Below are positions 1 through 6,983 of a DNA stretch of 9,554 nt, piece after piece. The DNA is from Bacteroidales bacterium (GTDB taxonomy: Bacteria > Bacteroidota > Bacteroidia > Bacteroidales > Azobacteroidaceae). Location: assembly GCA_020860885.1 (NCBI GenBank), contig JAJBTS010000373.1, positions 1-9,554 of the forward strand, given 5' to 3'. The first letter of the stretch is position 1. Every line of letters starts with the position of its first letter. Both the position numbers and the translations under genes were made by a program. The notes under the pieces were generated by a model that did not search any database, had not been told where the DNA came from, and saw nothing but the letters and a program-made list of their open reading frames with translations.

Positions 1-1100
1 AAATTTAGCTTGTTGTTACCAATATATATATAGTCGGGTGAAAGTGAAGAATTACTGTAAGAAAAAAGGTTTTCATTATTAAAAGTTTTTGAATGGTCAG
101 AAATTACTGCAGGTAGGTTACTTCCGCCTATATTTCGGACTCTTTGTGTTTTTCTTCGGCTCGGGTTAAATGGATTATAAGATGCAGAGATATTCTGTTC
201 AATAAAAGATAGTTTTTCTTTTTCTTTTACATAGTCGACAAAAAAACGAGCAACAGGTATTTCTTTTTCCGGATCCTCGCTTAATGATACACGTATTGTA
301 TCTCCAATTCCTTCCAATAAAAGCGTTCCGATACCAACTGCTGATTTTATTCTTCCATCTTCCCCTTCTCCGGCTTCAGTAACCCCTAAATGCAAAGGAA
401 AATTCATATTTTCTTTGTTCATGTTTTCTACCAGAAGACGAACTGTCCTTACCATTACAAAAGAACTCGAGGCTTTTATAGAGATAACTACATTCATGAA
501 ATTTTCCAGAACACATATACGTAAAAATTCCATACAAGATTCTACCATACCTTGAGGTGTATCGCCGTATCTGCTCATGATTCTGTCAGAGAGGGATCCA
601 TGGTTTACTCCTATCCGAATCGCTGTATTGTGTTTTTTACAAATCTTTAATAGTGGGATGAAACGCTCTTCAATCTTTTCTATTTCTTTTTGATATTCTT
701 CTTCAGAATATTCATACGTTTTAAATGTTTTGACCGGATCCGCAAAATTTCCCGGGTTAATTCTGACCTTTTCTACAATCCGGGCTGCTGTTTCAGCTGC
801 ACGGGGATTAAAGTGTATGTCGGCTACCAAAGGAGTATTATATCCCAGATTTTGTAATCCTTCTTTTATATTTTTCAAGTTTTCGGCTTCCCGTACTCCT
901 TGAGCTGTTAACCGGACGTATTCTCCTCCTGCTTCAATGATCCCTATCGACTGTTTGATGCATCCCTCTGTATCCATAGTGGACGTATTGGTCATAGACT
1001 GTATCCGTATAGGATTATCACCGCCCATTGGAGTATTTCCAATGAAAACGGTTGATGATTGTCTTCGGGTATAATTAAAAGCGGGATTATTTTTTTTCAT
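1..1100 (-). CDS. ispG: IspG (GcpE), 4-hydroxy-3-methylbut-2-enyl diphosphate synthase, partial at left edge
   Basis: IspG converts 2-C-methyl-D-erythritol 2,4-cyclodiphosphate to HMBPP, the penultimate step of the MEP isoprenoid pathway, using a [4Fe-4S] cluster. My translation from the ATG at 1098-1100 gives about 366 residues with no stop before the edge. The N-terminal TIM-barrel domain is clear: MGGDNPIRIQSMTNT near residue 26, EYVRLTAQG near 60, ADIHFNP near 92, RIGVNHGSLSDR near 165, and GVTEAGEGEDGR near 240. After the IRVSLSEDP stretch (near 275) a short bacterial IspG would soon reach its cysteine cluster, with a total length near 370. Here the reading frame runs on through a low-conservation stretch with no CPxC motif, which fits the long form with an insert domain known from Bacteroidota, Chlamydiae and plants. 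The cluster-binding C-terminal domain lies outside the window, so the gene is cut by the edge and not visibly broken. No Shine-Dalgarno is seen. It is last in the visible rpoN-gcvH-purE-ispG run. Confidence 0.95.
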   Translation of the reverse strand, partial: MKKNNPAFNYTRRQSSTVFIGNTPMGGDNPIRIQSMTNTSTMDTEGCIKQSIGIIEAGGEYVRLTAQGVREAENLKNIKEGLQNLGYNTPLVADIHFNPRAAETAARIVEKVRINPGNFADPVKTFKTYEYSEEEYQKEIEKIEERFIPLLKICKKHNTAIRIGVNHGSLSDRIMSRYGDTPQGMVESCMEFLRICVLENFMNVVISIKASSSFVMVRTVRLLVENMNKENMNFPLHLGVTEAGEGEDGRIKSAVGIGTLLLEGIGDTIRVSLSEDPEKEIPVARFFVDYVKEKEKLSFIEQNISASYNPFNPSRRKTQRVRNIGGSNLPAVISDHSKTFNNENLFSYSNSSLSPDYIYIGNNKLN

Positions 1101-1136
1101 TTTGTGAAGGAAAAAATAAGGTGAGATATAAAATAA

Positions 1137-1174
1137 AATGGTTAACCCTTGGTAAAAAGAAAAAGTTAACCATT
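1137..1174. repeat. Perfect 10-bp inverted repeat in the purE-ispG gap
   Basis: AATGGTTAAC at 1137-1146 and GTTAACCATT at 1165-1174 are exact reverse complements separated by 18 bp. Each arm holds the palindrome GTTAAC, so the element is also a direct repeat of GTTAACC. On the transcribed minus strand it could fold as a 10-bp stem with a pyrimidine-rich loop, followed by a U-rich but interrupted tract (TTTTATTTTATAT). It may be a weak terminator or attenuator before ispG, or a two-site operator. The stem has only four G-C pairs, so a strong terminator is unlikely. I see no -7 promoter element in the same gap. Confidence 0.5.
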
Positions 1175-1192
1175 ATTGGTAAGATAAATTGC

Positions 1193-1699
1193 TCAATTCG
1201 TTTTGAATTTGTATTTTACTTCAGAAAGATCTTTATTTGCTTTTACAATTTTTATTTTTAGATCTTCTTTATAATCGACCATCTTCTTTTGTAATGAGGA
1301 GTCTTTAGCTGCAAGGATTTGAGTTGCTAAAATAGCCGCGTTCATTGCTCCATTGATACCTACAGTAGCTACAGGTATTCCCGGAGGCATTTGAACTATG
1401 GCGAGTAGCGCGTCTATTCCGTCCAGCGATGCACTAATCGGAACTCCGATAACAGGAAGAGTGGTCATAGAAGCGATTACTCCTGGAAGGTGAGCTGCCA
1501 TTCCTGCAGCAGCAATAATAACTTCAATACCCCTCTCTTTTGCTTTTTTAGCAAAATTTTCAACTTCGGCAGGTGTTCGGTGTGCTGATAAAGCATGTAT
1601 TTCAAAGGGAATTTCAAAGTCATCAAGAAATTTTGCTGCTTTTTCCATAATGGGAAGATCCGAAGTGCTTCCCATTATTATACTTACTAGAGGTTTCAT
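1193..1699 (-). CDS. purE: PurE, N5-carboxyaminoimidazole ribonucleotide mutase
   Basis: This 168-residue protein has the normal length for class I PurE, which moves the carboxyl group of N5-CAIR to carbon 4 to give CAIR in purine synthesis. Family signatures are all visible: GSTSD at residues 10-14, SAHRTP at 38-43 with the catalytic histidine at 40, GMAAHLPG at 66-73, and QMPPGIPV at 103-110. Class I enzymes normally work with PurK, which is not in the window. The frame is open 21 codons further upstream, inside gcvH, but the ATG at 1697-1699 gives the canonical N-terminus (MKPLVSIIMGS) and is preceded by GGAGAG, so I chose it. The start lies 1 bp after the gcvH stop, which points to translational coupling. 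Confidence 0.97.
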   Translation of the reverse strand: MKPLVSIIMGSTSDLPIMEKAAKFLDDFEIPFEIHALSAHRTPAEVENFAKKAKERGIEVIIAAAGMAAHLPGVIASMTTLPVIGVPISASLDGIDALLAIVQMPPGIPVATVGINGAMNAAILATQILAAKDSSLQKKMVDYKEDLKIKIVKANKDLSEVKYKFKTN

Positions 1700-1700
1700 A

Positions 1701-2081
1701 TTACTCTCCAATGAATTCCTGATACTTATCGGCAGATAATAAAGAATCCAGTTCTGAAGCATCTTTTAAAGATACTTTGATGATCCAGCCTTCTCCGTAT
1801 GGATCAGAATTTACTACTTCAGGTTGATCTTCAAGAGATGTATTGAATTCAACAACTTCTCCACTAACAGGCATTAAAAGATCGGAAACAGTTTTTACTG
1901 CTTCAATAGTGCCGAATACTTCATTTTTATCAATACTTTCTCCTTCTGTTGCTACTTCAACGAAAACAATTTCTCCTAATTGATCCTGAGCATAATCGGT
2001 AATACCAACAAATGCTACATCTCCTTCCACGCGAATCCATTCATGATCTTGCGTATACTTTACATTTTCTGGGAATTTCAT
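1701..2081 (-). CDS. gcvH: GcvH, glycine cleavage system H protein
   Basis: GcvH is the lipoylated shuttle protein that carries the aminomethyl group between the P, T and L proteins of the glycine cleavage system. The 126-residue length is typical. The N-terminal block ([12 protein letters not shown], 9-20) and [17 protein letters not shown] (26-42) match the family. The lipoyl-attachment lysine is K63 in the sequence EAVKTVSDL, and the C-terminal block with [11 protein letters not shown] is present. No other gcv gene lies nearby, so the other subunits must be encoded elsewhere. The gene follows rpoN after 24 bp and its stop is 1 bp from the purE start, so it is probably co-transcribed with both. 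A lipoate-carrier role outside glycine cleavage cannot be excluded from sequence alone. Confidence 0.97.
   Translation of the reverse strand: MKFPENVKYTQDHEWIRVEGDVAFVGITDYAQDQLGEIVFVEVATEGESIDKNEVFGTIEAVKTVSDLLMPVSGEVVEFNTSLEDQPEVVNSDPYGEGWIIKVSLKDASELDSLLSADKYQEFIGE
1704..1709 (-). promoter_or_regulatory. purE ribosome binding site inside the end of gcvH
   Basis: On the minus strand GGAGAG forms the last two sense-codon stretch of gcvH before its TAA, and the purE ATG follows four bases later. It is one of the few Shine-Dalgarno-like sequences in the window. It decides the purE start against the longer upstream reading frame and implies that ribosomes finishing gcvH can re-initiate on purE. 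Confidence 0.6.
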
Positions 2082-2105
2082 GATTTTTTACTTTTAAATT
2101 GATTA

Positions 2106-3563
2106 TTATATTTCTTTACGTAATCGGGCAATAGGGATATTTAATTGTTCCCGGTATTTAGCCACAGTTCTTCTGGCTATTTCATATCCTTTCTTCTTTA
2201 ATTCACCTACTAAAGCATCGTCTGTCAGAGGTTTTGTCTTATCCTCTTCATCAATGCAGGATCTTAAAATAGATTTTATTTCCCGGGTAGATACTTCTTC
2301 TCCTTCTTCATTCATCATTGATTCAGAAAAGAAAAATTTAAGAGGATATACTCCCCAGTTTGTCTGAACATACTTACTATTACTGACCCGGGAAACTGTA
2401 GATATATCGTATCCGCATAATTCGGATACATCTTTCAGTATCATGGGCCTTAAGTCGGCTTCTTCTCCGGAAAGAAAGAAATCTCTTTGTATTTCAATAA
2501 TGGCAAGCATGGTATTTCTTAGCGTGGTATTTCTTTGCTTAATAGCGTCAATAAACCACTTGGCAGAATCTAATTTCTGTTTTACAAAAACCATTGCTTC
2601 TTTTTGTGCGGTTGATTCCGAACCTCTTTTCTTCGAAAAATCTTTTAATATATTACTGTATTCCTTGCTTACCTTAAGTTCAGGAATATTCTGTTCAGGC
2701 ATGGTGAAATATAGTTCACCATTAATAGCTTCTACAAGGAAATCGGGAACAATGTGAGACATTTTTGTATCCATATTACTTTCCCATGAACTACCGGGTT
2801 TGGGATTTAGGAGGGTAATTTCTCGCATTGCGTCTTTGAGCTCCTCTTCTGTAATACTGAGACCTTTTATAATTTTGTCGAATTGTTTTTTTGAAAATGC
2901 ATCGAAAAAAGATTCTAATACTTGTATTGCAAGAAATCTTTCAGGAGTTTTCTTCTTTCTTTTCAATTCCAGTAATAAACATTCCTGCAGATCTGTTACG
3001 CCTACTCCCGGGGGATCCAGTTCTTGTATAACTGTTAGTATTTTTTTGATTTTAGAAGTAGGAATGTCCATTCCATACTGAAAAGCTAAATCGTCAGAAA
3101 TAGCTTCACTATCTCTACGCATATAACCATCTCCGTCAATGTTTCCTATGATATATTCTCCTATTTTGAAATCTTCGTCGGTAAGATTTTTAAGCCTTAG
3201 CTGGTTAAGAAGATACTCATGAAAAGTTTCTGATTCGGAATAAGGAATGTCTTCCCTTTGTTCCCCTTTGGAATAGTAATTCTGCTGTAGTTTATAATCG
3301 GGAATATCATCTTCCGTCATATAATCTCCTAAAGATAGATCTTCATTACTTCCTTCGTCCATAGAATCGTATTCTCCGACAGAAATATCAATGTCGGATT
3401 CAGGTGCTTCTTCGGAGGCTTCTTCCAGAGCTGGATTTTCTTCTAGCTCCTGATTGATTCTATTTTCAATTTCAAGAGAAGTAAGTTCCAATAGCTTAAC
3501 CTGTTGTATTTGCAAAGGAGATAATTTTTGTTGTAATCTGTGTGATAATTGTTGTCTTATCAT
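2106..3563 (-). CDS. rpoN: RpoN, RNA polymerase sigma-54 factor
   Basis: Sigma-54 directs RNA polymerase to -24/-12 promoters and needs AAA+ enhancer-binding proteins for open-complex formation. The 485-residue protein has the standard layout: a glutamine/leucine-rich region I at 1-50 (QQLSHRLQQKLSPLQIQQ), an acidic region II at about 43-95, the core-binding domain at about 115-300, a helix-turn-helix stretch at 376-414 (LKDVSELCGYDISTVSRV), and the RpoN box ARRTVAKYRE at 463-472, which reads the -24 element. The start is secure because region I begins at the first residues. It heads the rpoN-gcvH-purE run and has a -7 promoter element 25 bp upstream. No enhancer-binding protein gene, PTS gene or hpf-like gene is next to it, unlike the usual proteobacterial neighbourhood. 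Confidence 0.97.
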   Translation of the reverse strand: MIRQQLSHRLQQKLSPLQIQQVKLLELTSLEIENRINQELEENPALEEASEEAPESDIDISVGEYDSMDEGSNEDLSLGDYMTEDDIPDYKLQQNYYSKGEQREDIPYSESETFHEYLLNQLRLKNLTDEDFKIGEYIIGNIDGDGYMRRDSEAISDDLAFQYGMDIPTSKIKKILTVIQELDPPGVGVTDLQECLLLELKRKKKTPERFLAIQVLESFFDAFSKKQFDKIIKGLSITEEELKDAMREITLLNPKPGSSWESNMDTKMSHIVPDFLVEAINGELYFTMPEQNIPELKVSKEYSNILKDFSKKRGSESTAQKEAMVFVKQKLDSAKWFIDAIKQRNTTLRNTMLAIIEIQRDFFLSGEEADLRPMILKDVSELCGYDISTVSRVSNSKYVQTNWGVYPLKFFFSESMMNEEGEEVSTREIKSILRSCIDEEDKTKPLTDDALVGELKKKGYEIARRTVAKYREQLNIPIARLRKEI

Positions 3564-3571
3564 CCTAAAAC

Positions 3572-3588
3572 CATTTGGAAATCAAATG
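3572..3588. repeat. Short dyad CATTTG-N5-CAAATG at the rpoN promoter
   Basis: CATTTG at 3572-3577 and CAAATG at 3583-3588 are exact reverse complements with a 5-bp spacer. The dyad lies directly downstream of the -7 element at 3589-3596 and covers the expected transcription start of rpoN, a good place for a repressor operator. Six-base arms in AT-rich DNA can occur by chance, so this is suggestive only. Confidence 0.35.
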
Positions 3589-3596
3589 CAAATATA
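3589..3596 (-). promoter_or_regulatory. Bacteroidota -7 promoter element for rpoN
   Basis: On the minus strand TATATTTG is an exact match to the Bacteroidota -7 consensus TAnnTTTG, placed 25 bp before the rpoN ATG. A TTTG at 3612-3615 could be the -33 element, but its 15-bp spacing is shorter than usual, so the upstream half is uncertain. Transcription would start near 3582 and leave a leader of about 20 bases. Confidence 0.5.
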
Positions 3597-3661
3597 GCCT
3601 TTTGTCAAAAACAAAACTACATTTTTTAAGAGTTTCTTTTTTAACTTTTTCTTAATTACTG

Positions 3662-3669
3662 CAAAAGTA
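3662..3669 (-). promoter_or_regulatory. Second -7-like element far upstream of rpoN
   Basis: TACTTTTG on the minus strand also fits TAnnTTTG and is followed by CAG, as is common at such promoters. It lies about 98 bp before the rpoN start, just after the DUF4270 stop codon. I see no matching TTTG about 20 bp upstream, so it is a weaker candidate, possibly giving a longer leader. Confidence 0.3.
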
Positions 3670-3675
3670 TCCTAT

Positions 3676-5109
3676 TTAATTTTGATTTACTTCTAAATCT
3701 GCGGCAATTATTTTTAATTTTAAGTTATCCCCTCCTTTTCTTAGAGTTACAGCAGACGGGTATAAGTAATGATAAGTTGCGTAATCTAATGGATTGGTTT
3801 CATAATAGTCATTTGATGCATAATAATATGGAACAGTCACAGGTATTACTAAAAGTTCCAGATCTTTATAATTATTTCCTTCTGTTTTATCTATTGCATT
3901 CTGAAGGACATTAGAAATATTTCTGAAAACGTACGAAGAAGTAGAACTGTTAAAAGTGGAATAATAACTGGTAAGATTATCCGCTGCTTTTTGCTGTTCA
4001 AAAAAAGGCACAACCGAGTCGGGCTCTATTAGTAATATTTTAGATTTAGCCAGTTCTATTCCCACATTCTGATAAGTTCCCGGAAAATCCCATAGATATT
4101 CCGAATCTTCTTTAGGATAGGCAGATAAACTAAGTTCTACATTGCTAAATTTTCTGTTTCCGATAGAATCAATTATCTGGGCAAGCGGAATGGTTAATTT
4201 AGAATAAAGTCCAGCCGGGGTTTTCAAATACATTTTATCTGCATTTGGAGCCAATAGCTCTTCTTCGCCGGAATTTACATAACTATTGAGTTGTGTAACT
4301 TCTTTAGTTACATTCAAGGATGCGTAGGTTGTTCCTTCTATAATCGTATCGTTGCCGGTAATGGTGCTAATAGCTTCCCATCTTCGTTGATAATAAATAA
4401 AAATCGAAGTTCTTTCAACGTCTAGTAAGCAGCCATTCCCAAAGGTAGAAGCAATGTAAGTGCCTGGGAAAAAGTTAGAGAATGCTTCTTGAGATGCAAA
4501 AGCTCCCTGATCTCCTTTTTTGTATTCCTCAAAGAATTTTTGTCCCAATTCTTTCGGCAAAGTGACTGAAAGAACTTTATAGGTTGAACTGCTACTTGAA
4601 TCATATATTGAATCAGAAATATTCAAATCTCTTGCAGTATAAGCCCTTTTGCCGAGTAATGTTTGCATATCGGCGTATTGAGTCAGATCTATTCCTGAAT
4701 AATAATCATTTTTCAATGGTTCATCGACAGGATATACGCTTACTTCCATAGGAGTTAAGGGGTCACCCTGAAAATTGAAATACATAATTTGTAATTTGAT
4801 AGAATCAATATCATTCTTTATCATGCTATCCAATTCAAATTCTGCCGAAGGATAAAACTGGCATGCATATTCTCCTTTAAGAGAACCATAAACCGGATGC
4901 TTTATATTTCCCAGTGATGCGCTGATTGATTTGGCATAAATAGAGTCTAGTTTAACCGTTTCGCCGGAAATATTTAAAGATAAATCATAGATTTCTATTT
5001 TGTCTCCATCGGGTTGTATTCCTGATCCTATGGAATCAATAGTATCATCGCATGCTGTTAAATAAATGAATCCGGTAAGGATACTAAGAAAAAATATCTT
5101 TGTTTTCAT
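3676..5109 (-). CDS. DUF4270 family lipoprotein
   Basis: This 477-residue protein begins with a lipoprotein signal peptide: positive MKTK, a hydrophobic stretch at 5-17, and a lipobox LTAC with the acylated cysteine at position 20, followed by DDT. Acidic residues after the cysteine resemble, loosely, export signals reported for surface lipoproteins in this phylum, so surface exposure is possible. The mature part starts with a DTIDSIGSGIQPDGDKI segment and contains SISASLGNIKHPVYGSLKG, features I associate with DUF4270, a Bacteroidota family of unknown function. The rest is rich in serine, tyrosine and beta-strand-like stretches, with no catalytic motif and no internal membrane helix. It starts 12 bp after the half-length GT5 gene, so the two are probably one transcript. 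The family call rests on overall pattern and genomic neighbour, not on an alignment. Confidence 0.8.
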   Translation of the reverse strand: MKTKIFFLSILTGFIYLTACDDTIDSIGSGIQPDGDKIEIYDLSLNISGETVKLDSIYAKSISASLGNIKHPVYGSLKGEYACQFYPSAEFELDSMIKNDIDSIKLQIMYFNFQGDPLTPMEVSVYPVDEPLKNDYYSGIDLTQYADMQTLLGKRAYTARDLNISDSIYDSSSSSTYKVLSVTLPKELGQKFFEEYKKGDQGAFASQEAFSNFFPGTYIASTFGNGCLLDVERTSIFIYYQRRWEAISTITGNDTIIEGTTYASLNVTKEVTQLNSYVNSGEEELLAPNADKMYLKTPAGLYSKLTIPLAQIIDSIGNRKFSNVELSLSAYPKEDSEYLWDFPGTYQNVGIELAKSKILLIEPDSVVPFFEQQKAADNLTSYYSTFNSSTSSYVFRNISNVLQNAIDKTEGNNYKDLELLVIPVTVPYYYASNDYYETNPLDYATYHYLYPSAVTLRKGGDNLKLKIIAADLEVNQN

Positions 5110-5121
5110 GGAGAAAAAATA

Positions 5122-5931
5122 TTATGCTAAAATTTGATCGTAAAATTCATTGAATTTATCAATGTAAATATCTTCCGGTTGATATTCCAGGAAAGGTTTT
5201 CCATTCTTTTGTGCGTATGCCTTTACATTCTCATTAACTTCCGGACTGTTTTGAATTATACCGTCAGAAAAATCGATTGCTAATTTGCTTAATGTTTCAA
5301 AATCGACTTTTCCTTCTAAAGATTGAAGATCATTTTGTGTAATCCCATCAATAATTAATTTTTCGGCAAAATTATCTCTTAATGGTTGAACAAAATCGTC
5401 GTTGTAAATAGAGTAAACAATTTTTGCATTTTTGAAGCATGGGTCATCTTTATAATGTTTTTTAATATACAAAGGGGCTAAAGCCGTCATCCACCCATGG
5501 CAATGGACCAGATCAGGACACCACCTTAGTTTTTTAACGGTTTCCATAACTCCCCGTACATAAAAAATACTCCTTTCGTCGTTATCCACAAATTCTTGTC
5601 CGTTTTCATCAGAGAGTAATTGTTTTCTTTGAAAGAAATCTTCATTATCAATGAAATAAATTTGCATACGCGCAGACTGTATAGAAGCAACCTTAATAAT
5701 TAACGGATGGTCCGTATCATCAATGATGAGATTCATTCCGGATAAACGTATTACTTCGTGCAATTGGTTTCTTCTTTCATTAATAGCTCCGAATTTTGGC
5801 ATGAAAGTTCTGATCTCTTTGCCGCGTTCATGTATGCCTTGTGGAAGTTGTCGTGCAATAACAGACATTTCTGTTTCTGCCAAGTAGGGGGTAATTTCCG
5901 TTGTAATAAACAGTATCTTTTTTGCTACCAT
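5122..5931 (-). CDS. Half-length GT5 glycogen/starch synthase homologue
   Basis: The protein resembles the N-terminal Rossmann domain of glycogen synthase (GT5): KKILFITTEITPYL at 4-17, RTFMPKFGAINERR at 41-54, YFIDNEDFF at 92-100, and PDLVHCHGWMTALAPLYI at 139-156. It is only 269 residues, against about 480 for a complete GlgA, and ends where the C-terminal sugar-nucleotide domain should begin. At the position of the conserved KxGGLA motif it has AETEM (18-22), and the usual THN motif reads YSIYNDD (173-179). It therefore lacks most known ADP-glucose-binding residues and is unlikely to be an ordinary glycogen synthase, although automatic annotation will often call it one. No frameshifted remainder follows, because the DUF4270 gene starts 12 bp later, so the short form looks native. 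The first ATG of the frame gives the expected N-terminus. It is transcribed divergently from panC. Confidence 0.85.
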   Translation of the reverse strand: MVAKKILFITTEITPYLAETEMSVIARQLPQGIHERGKEIRTFMPKFGAINERRNQLHEVIRLSGMNLIIDDTDHPLIIKVASIQSARMQIYFIDNEDFFQRKQLLSDENGQEFVDNDERSIFYVRGVMETVKKLRWCPDLVHCHGWMTALAPLYIKKHYKDDPCFKNAKIVYSIYNDDFVQPLRDNFAEKLIIDGITQNDLQSLEGKVDFETLSKLAIDFSDGIIQNSPEVNENVKAYAQKNGKPFLEYQPEDIYIDKFNEFYDQILA

Positions 5932-5968
5932 TCTTCTTTAATTAACTCTATTACTTAGTTTCAAACTG

Positions 5969-6002
5969 CAAAGATAATAAAAAAAAATCCATTAATTTCA
6001 AA
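5969..6002 (-). promoter_or_regulatory. Promoter for the GT5-DUF4270 transcript
   Basis: On the minus strand TATCTTTG (5969-5976) matches the Bacteroidota -7 consensus TAnnTTTG exactly, with TTTG (5999-6002) 22 bp upstream as the -33 element. The -7 box lies 37 bp before the GT5 start codon. Confidence 0.6.
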
Positions 6003-6029
6003 ATATTGTGCTAATAACTCTCAATAAGC

Positions 6030-6060
6030 TTTAAGATTAGTTTTTATTTACGTAGTTTTG
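6030..6060 (+). promoter_or_regulatory. Promoter for panC
   Basis: TAGTTTTG at 6053-6060 is an exact TAnnTTTG -7 element. TTTA at 6030-6033, 19 bp upstream, is a one-mismatch -33 element. Transcription would start near 6067, leaving a leader of about 20 bases that contains the weak Shine-Dalgarno AGGA at 6079-6082. The promoter stands back to back with that of the GT5 gene; their outer elements are 27 bp apart. Confidence 0.55.
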
Positions 6061-6086
6061 CAGGAATTTTCTAAAGTTAGGAAAAC

Positions 6087-6935
6087 ATGGAAGTGATTCA
6101 TACAATTAAGGAGTTGCAAAGCATACTGAATAGATATAGTTCACAAAGTAAATCAATAGGTTTTGTTCCTACAATGGGGGCATTACATGCCGGACATATG
6201 GAGTTGGTAAAACGTTCGGTTGCGGAGAACGATATTTCGGTGGTCAGCATTTTTGTTAACCCCACTCAATTTAACGACAAAAATGATCTTATAAAGTATC
6301 CCCGTACTTTAGAGGCTGATTATAAGCTATTGGAAGAGGCTGGGAATTCTTATGTCTTTGTTCCGTCTGAAGAAGAAATTTATCCGGAACCGGATGTCCG
6401 TCAGTTTGGATTTGGTCCGCTTGAAACAGTGATGGAAGGAAAATTCAGGCCTGGCCATTTCAACGGAGTTGCCCAGGTTGTTAGCCGGCTTTTAGATATT
6501 GTCAAACCGGATAATGCTTATTTCGGCGAAAAAGACTTTCAACAATTGGCAATTGTGAGGGAATTGGTAAAACAGCTAAATCTGAATGTTCAAATAGTTG
6601 CTTGCCCTATTATAAGAGAAAAAGATGGATTAGCAATGAGTAGCAGAAATACAAGGTTAAATGAAAACCAACGTAAGGAAGCTGTATTCATTTCAAAAAC
6701 CCTTTTTGAAAGTCGCAATAGATGTAAAGAATATACTGTTGATGCTTTAAAGGACTGGGTAGTCAATAATATTAATTCTAATCCGGAACTGCATACAGAG
6801 TATTTTGATATAGTAGATGGTTCTAATTTACAATCTATCGGTAAATGGGAAGATACAGATTATCCCGTAGGATGTATTGCTGTGTTTGCCGGAGAAATAC
6901 GTTTGATTGATAACATTGTATATTCCGGAAAGTAA
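6087..6935 (+). CDS. panC: PanC, pantothenate synthetase
   Basis: PanC joins pantoate and beta-alanine with ATP through a pantoyl-adenylate, the last step of pantothenate synthesis in the cytoplasm. The 282-residue protein has the usual length. Signatures are [10 protein letters not shown] at 28-37 (the HIGH-like ATP site with His34 and His37), [11 protein letters not shown] at 58-68, [12 protein letters not shown] at 121-132, GEKDFQQL at 147-154, and the KMSKS-like MSSRN at 184-188. The N-terminus [10 protein letters not shown] fits the family start. Its substrate beta-alanine comes from PanD, encoded 762 bp downstream on the same strand. panB, which with a ketopantoate reductase supplies pantoate, is not in the window. 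Confidence 0.98.
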   Translation: MEVIHTIKELQSILNRYSSQSKSIGFVPTMGALHAGHMELVKRSVAENDISVVSIFVNPTQFNDKNDLIKYPRTLEADYKLLEEAGNSYVFVPSEEEIYPEPDVRQFGFGPLETVMEGKFRPGHFNGVAQVVSRLLDIVKPDNAYFGEKDFQQLAIVRELVKQLNLNVQIVACPIIREKDGLAMSSRNTRLNENQRKEAVFISKTLFESRNRCKEYTVDALKDWVVNNINSNPELHTEYFDIVDGSNLQSIGKWEDTDYPVGCIAVFAGEIRLIDNIVYSGK

Positions 6936-6983
6936 GATTGCTATAATAATCTTAAATTTTATAGTAGATTATACCCTTGAACG

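Noticed and set aside
1700..1762. Longer purE reading frame starting inside gcvH
   Set aside because: The extra 21 residues have no counterpart in PurE, and the internal ATG at 1697-1699 has a ribosome site and the family N-terminus.
2443..3081. Plus-strand open frames opposite rpoN
   Set aside because: They are antisense to a full, well-conserved sigma-54 gene and their translations resemble no family.
3620..3656. TTAAGA...TCTTAA pair downstream of the DUF4270 gene
   Set aside because: Only six A/T-rich bases per arm with a long A-rich loop; expected by chance in such DNA.
3564..3675. Sigma-54 (-24/-12) promoter for rpoN autoregulation
   Set aside because: I looked for TGGCA-N7-TTGC in the intergenic regions and saw no convincing match.
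4422..4604. Small minus-strand open frame within the DUF4270 gene
   Set aside because: It lies wholly in another frame of an intact gene and has no recognisable protein features.
6933..6954. TAAGATT-N8-AATCTTA inverted repeat at the panC stop, as a terminator
   Set aside because: The 7-bp stem has a single G-C pair and the following tract is short and mixed, so it is too weak to call a terminator.
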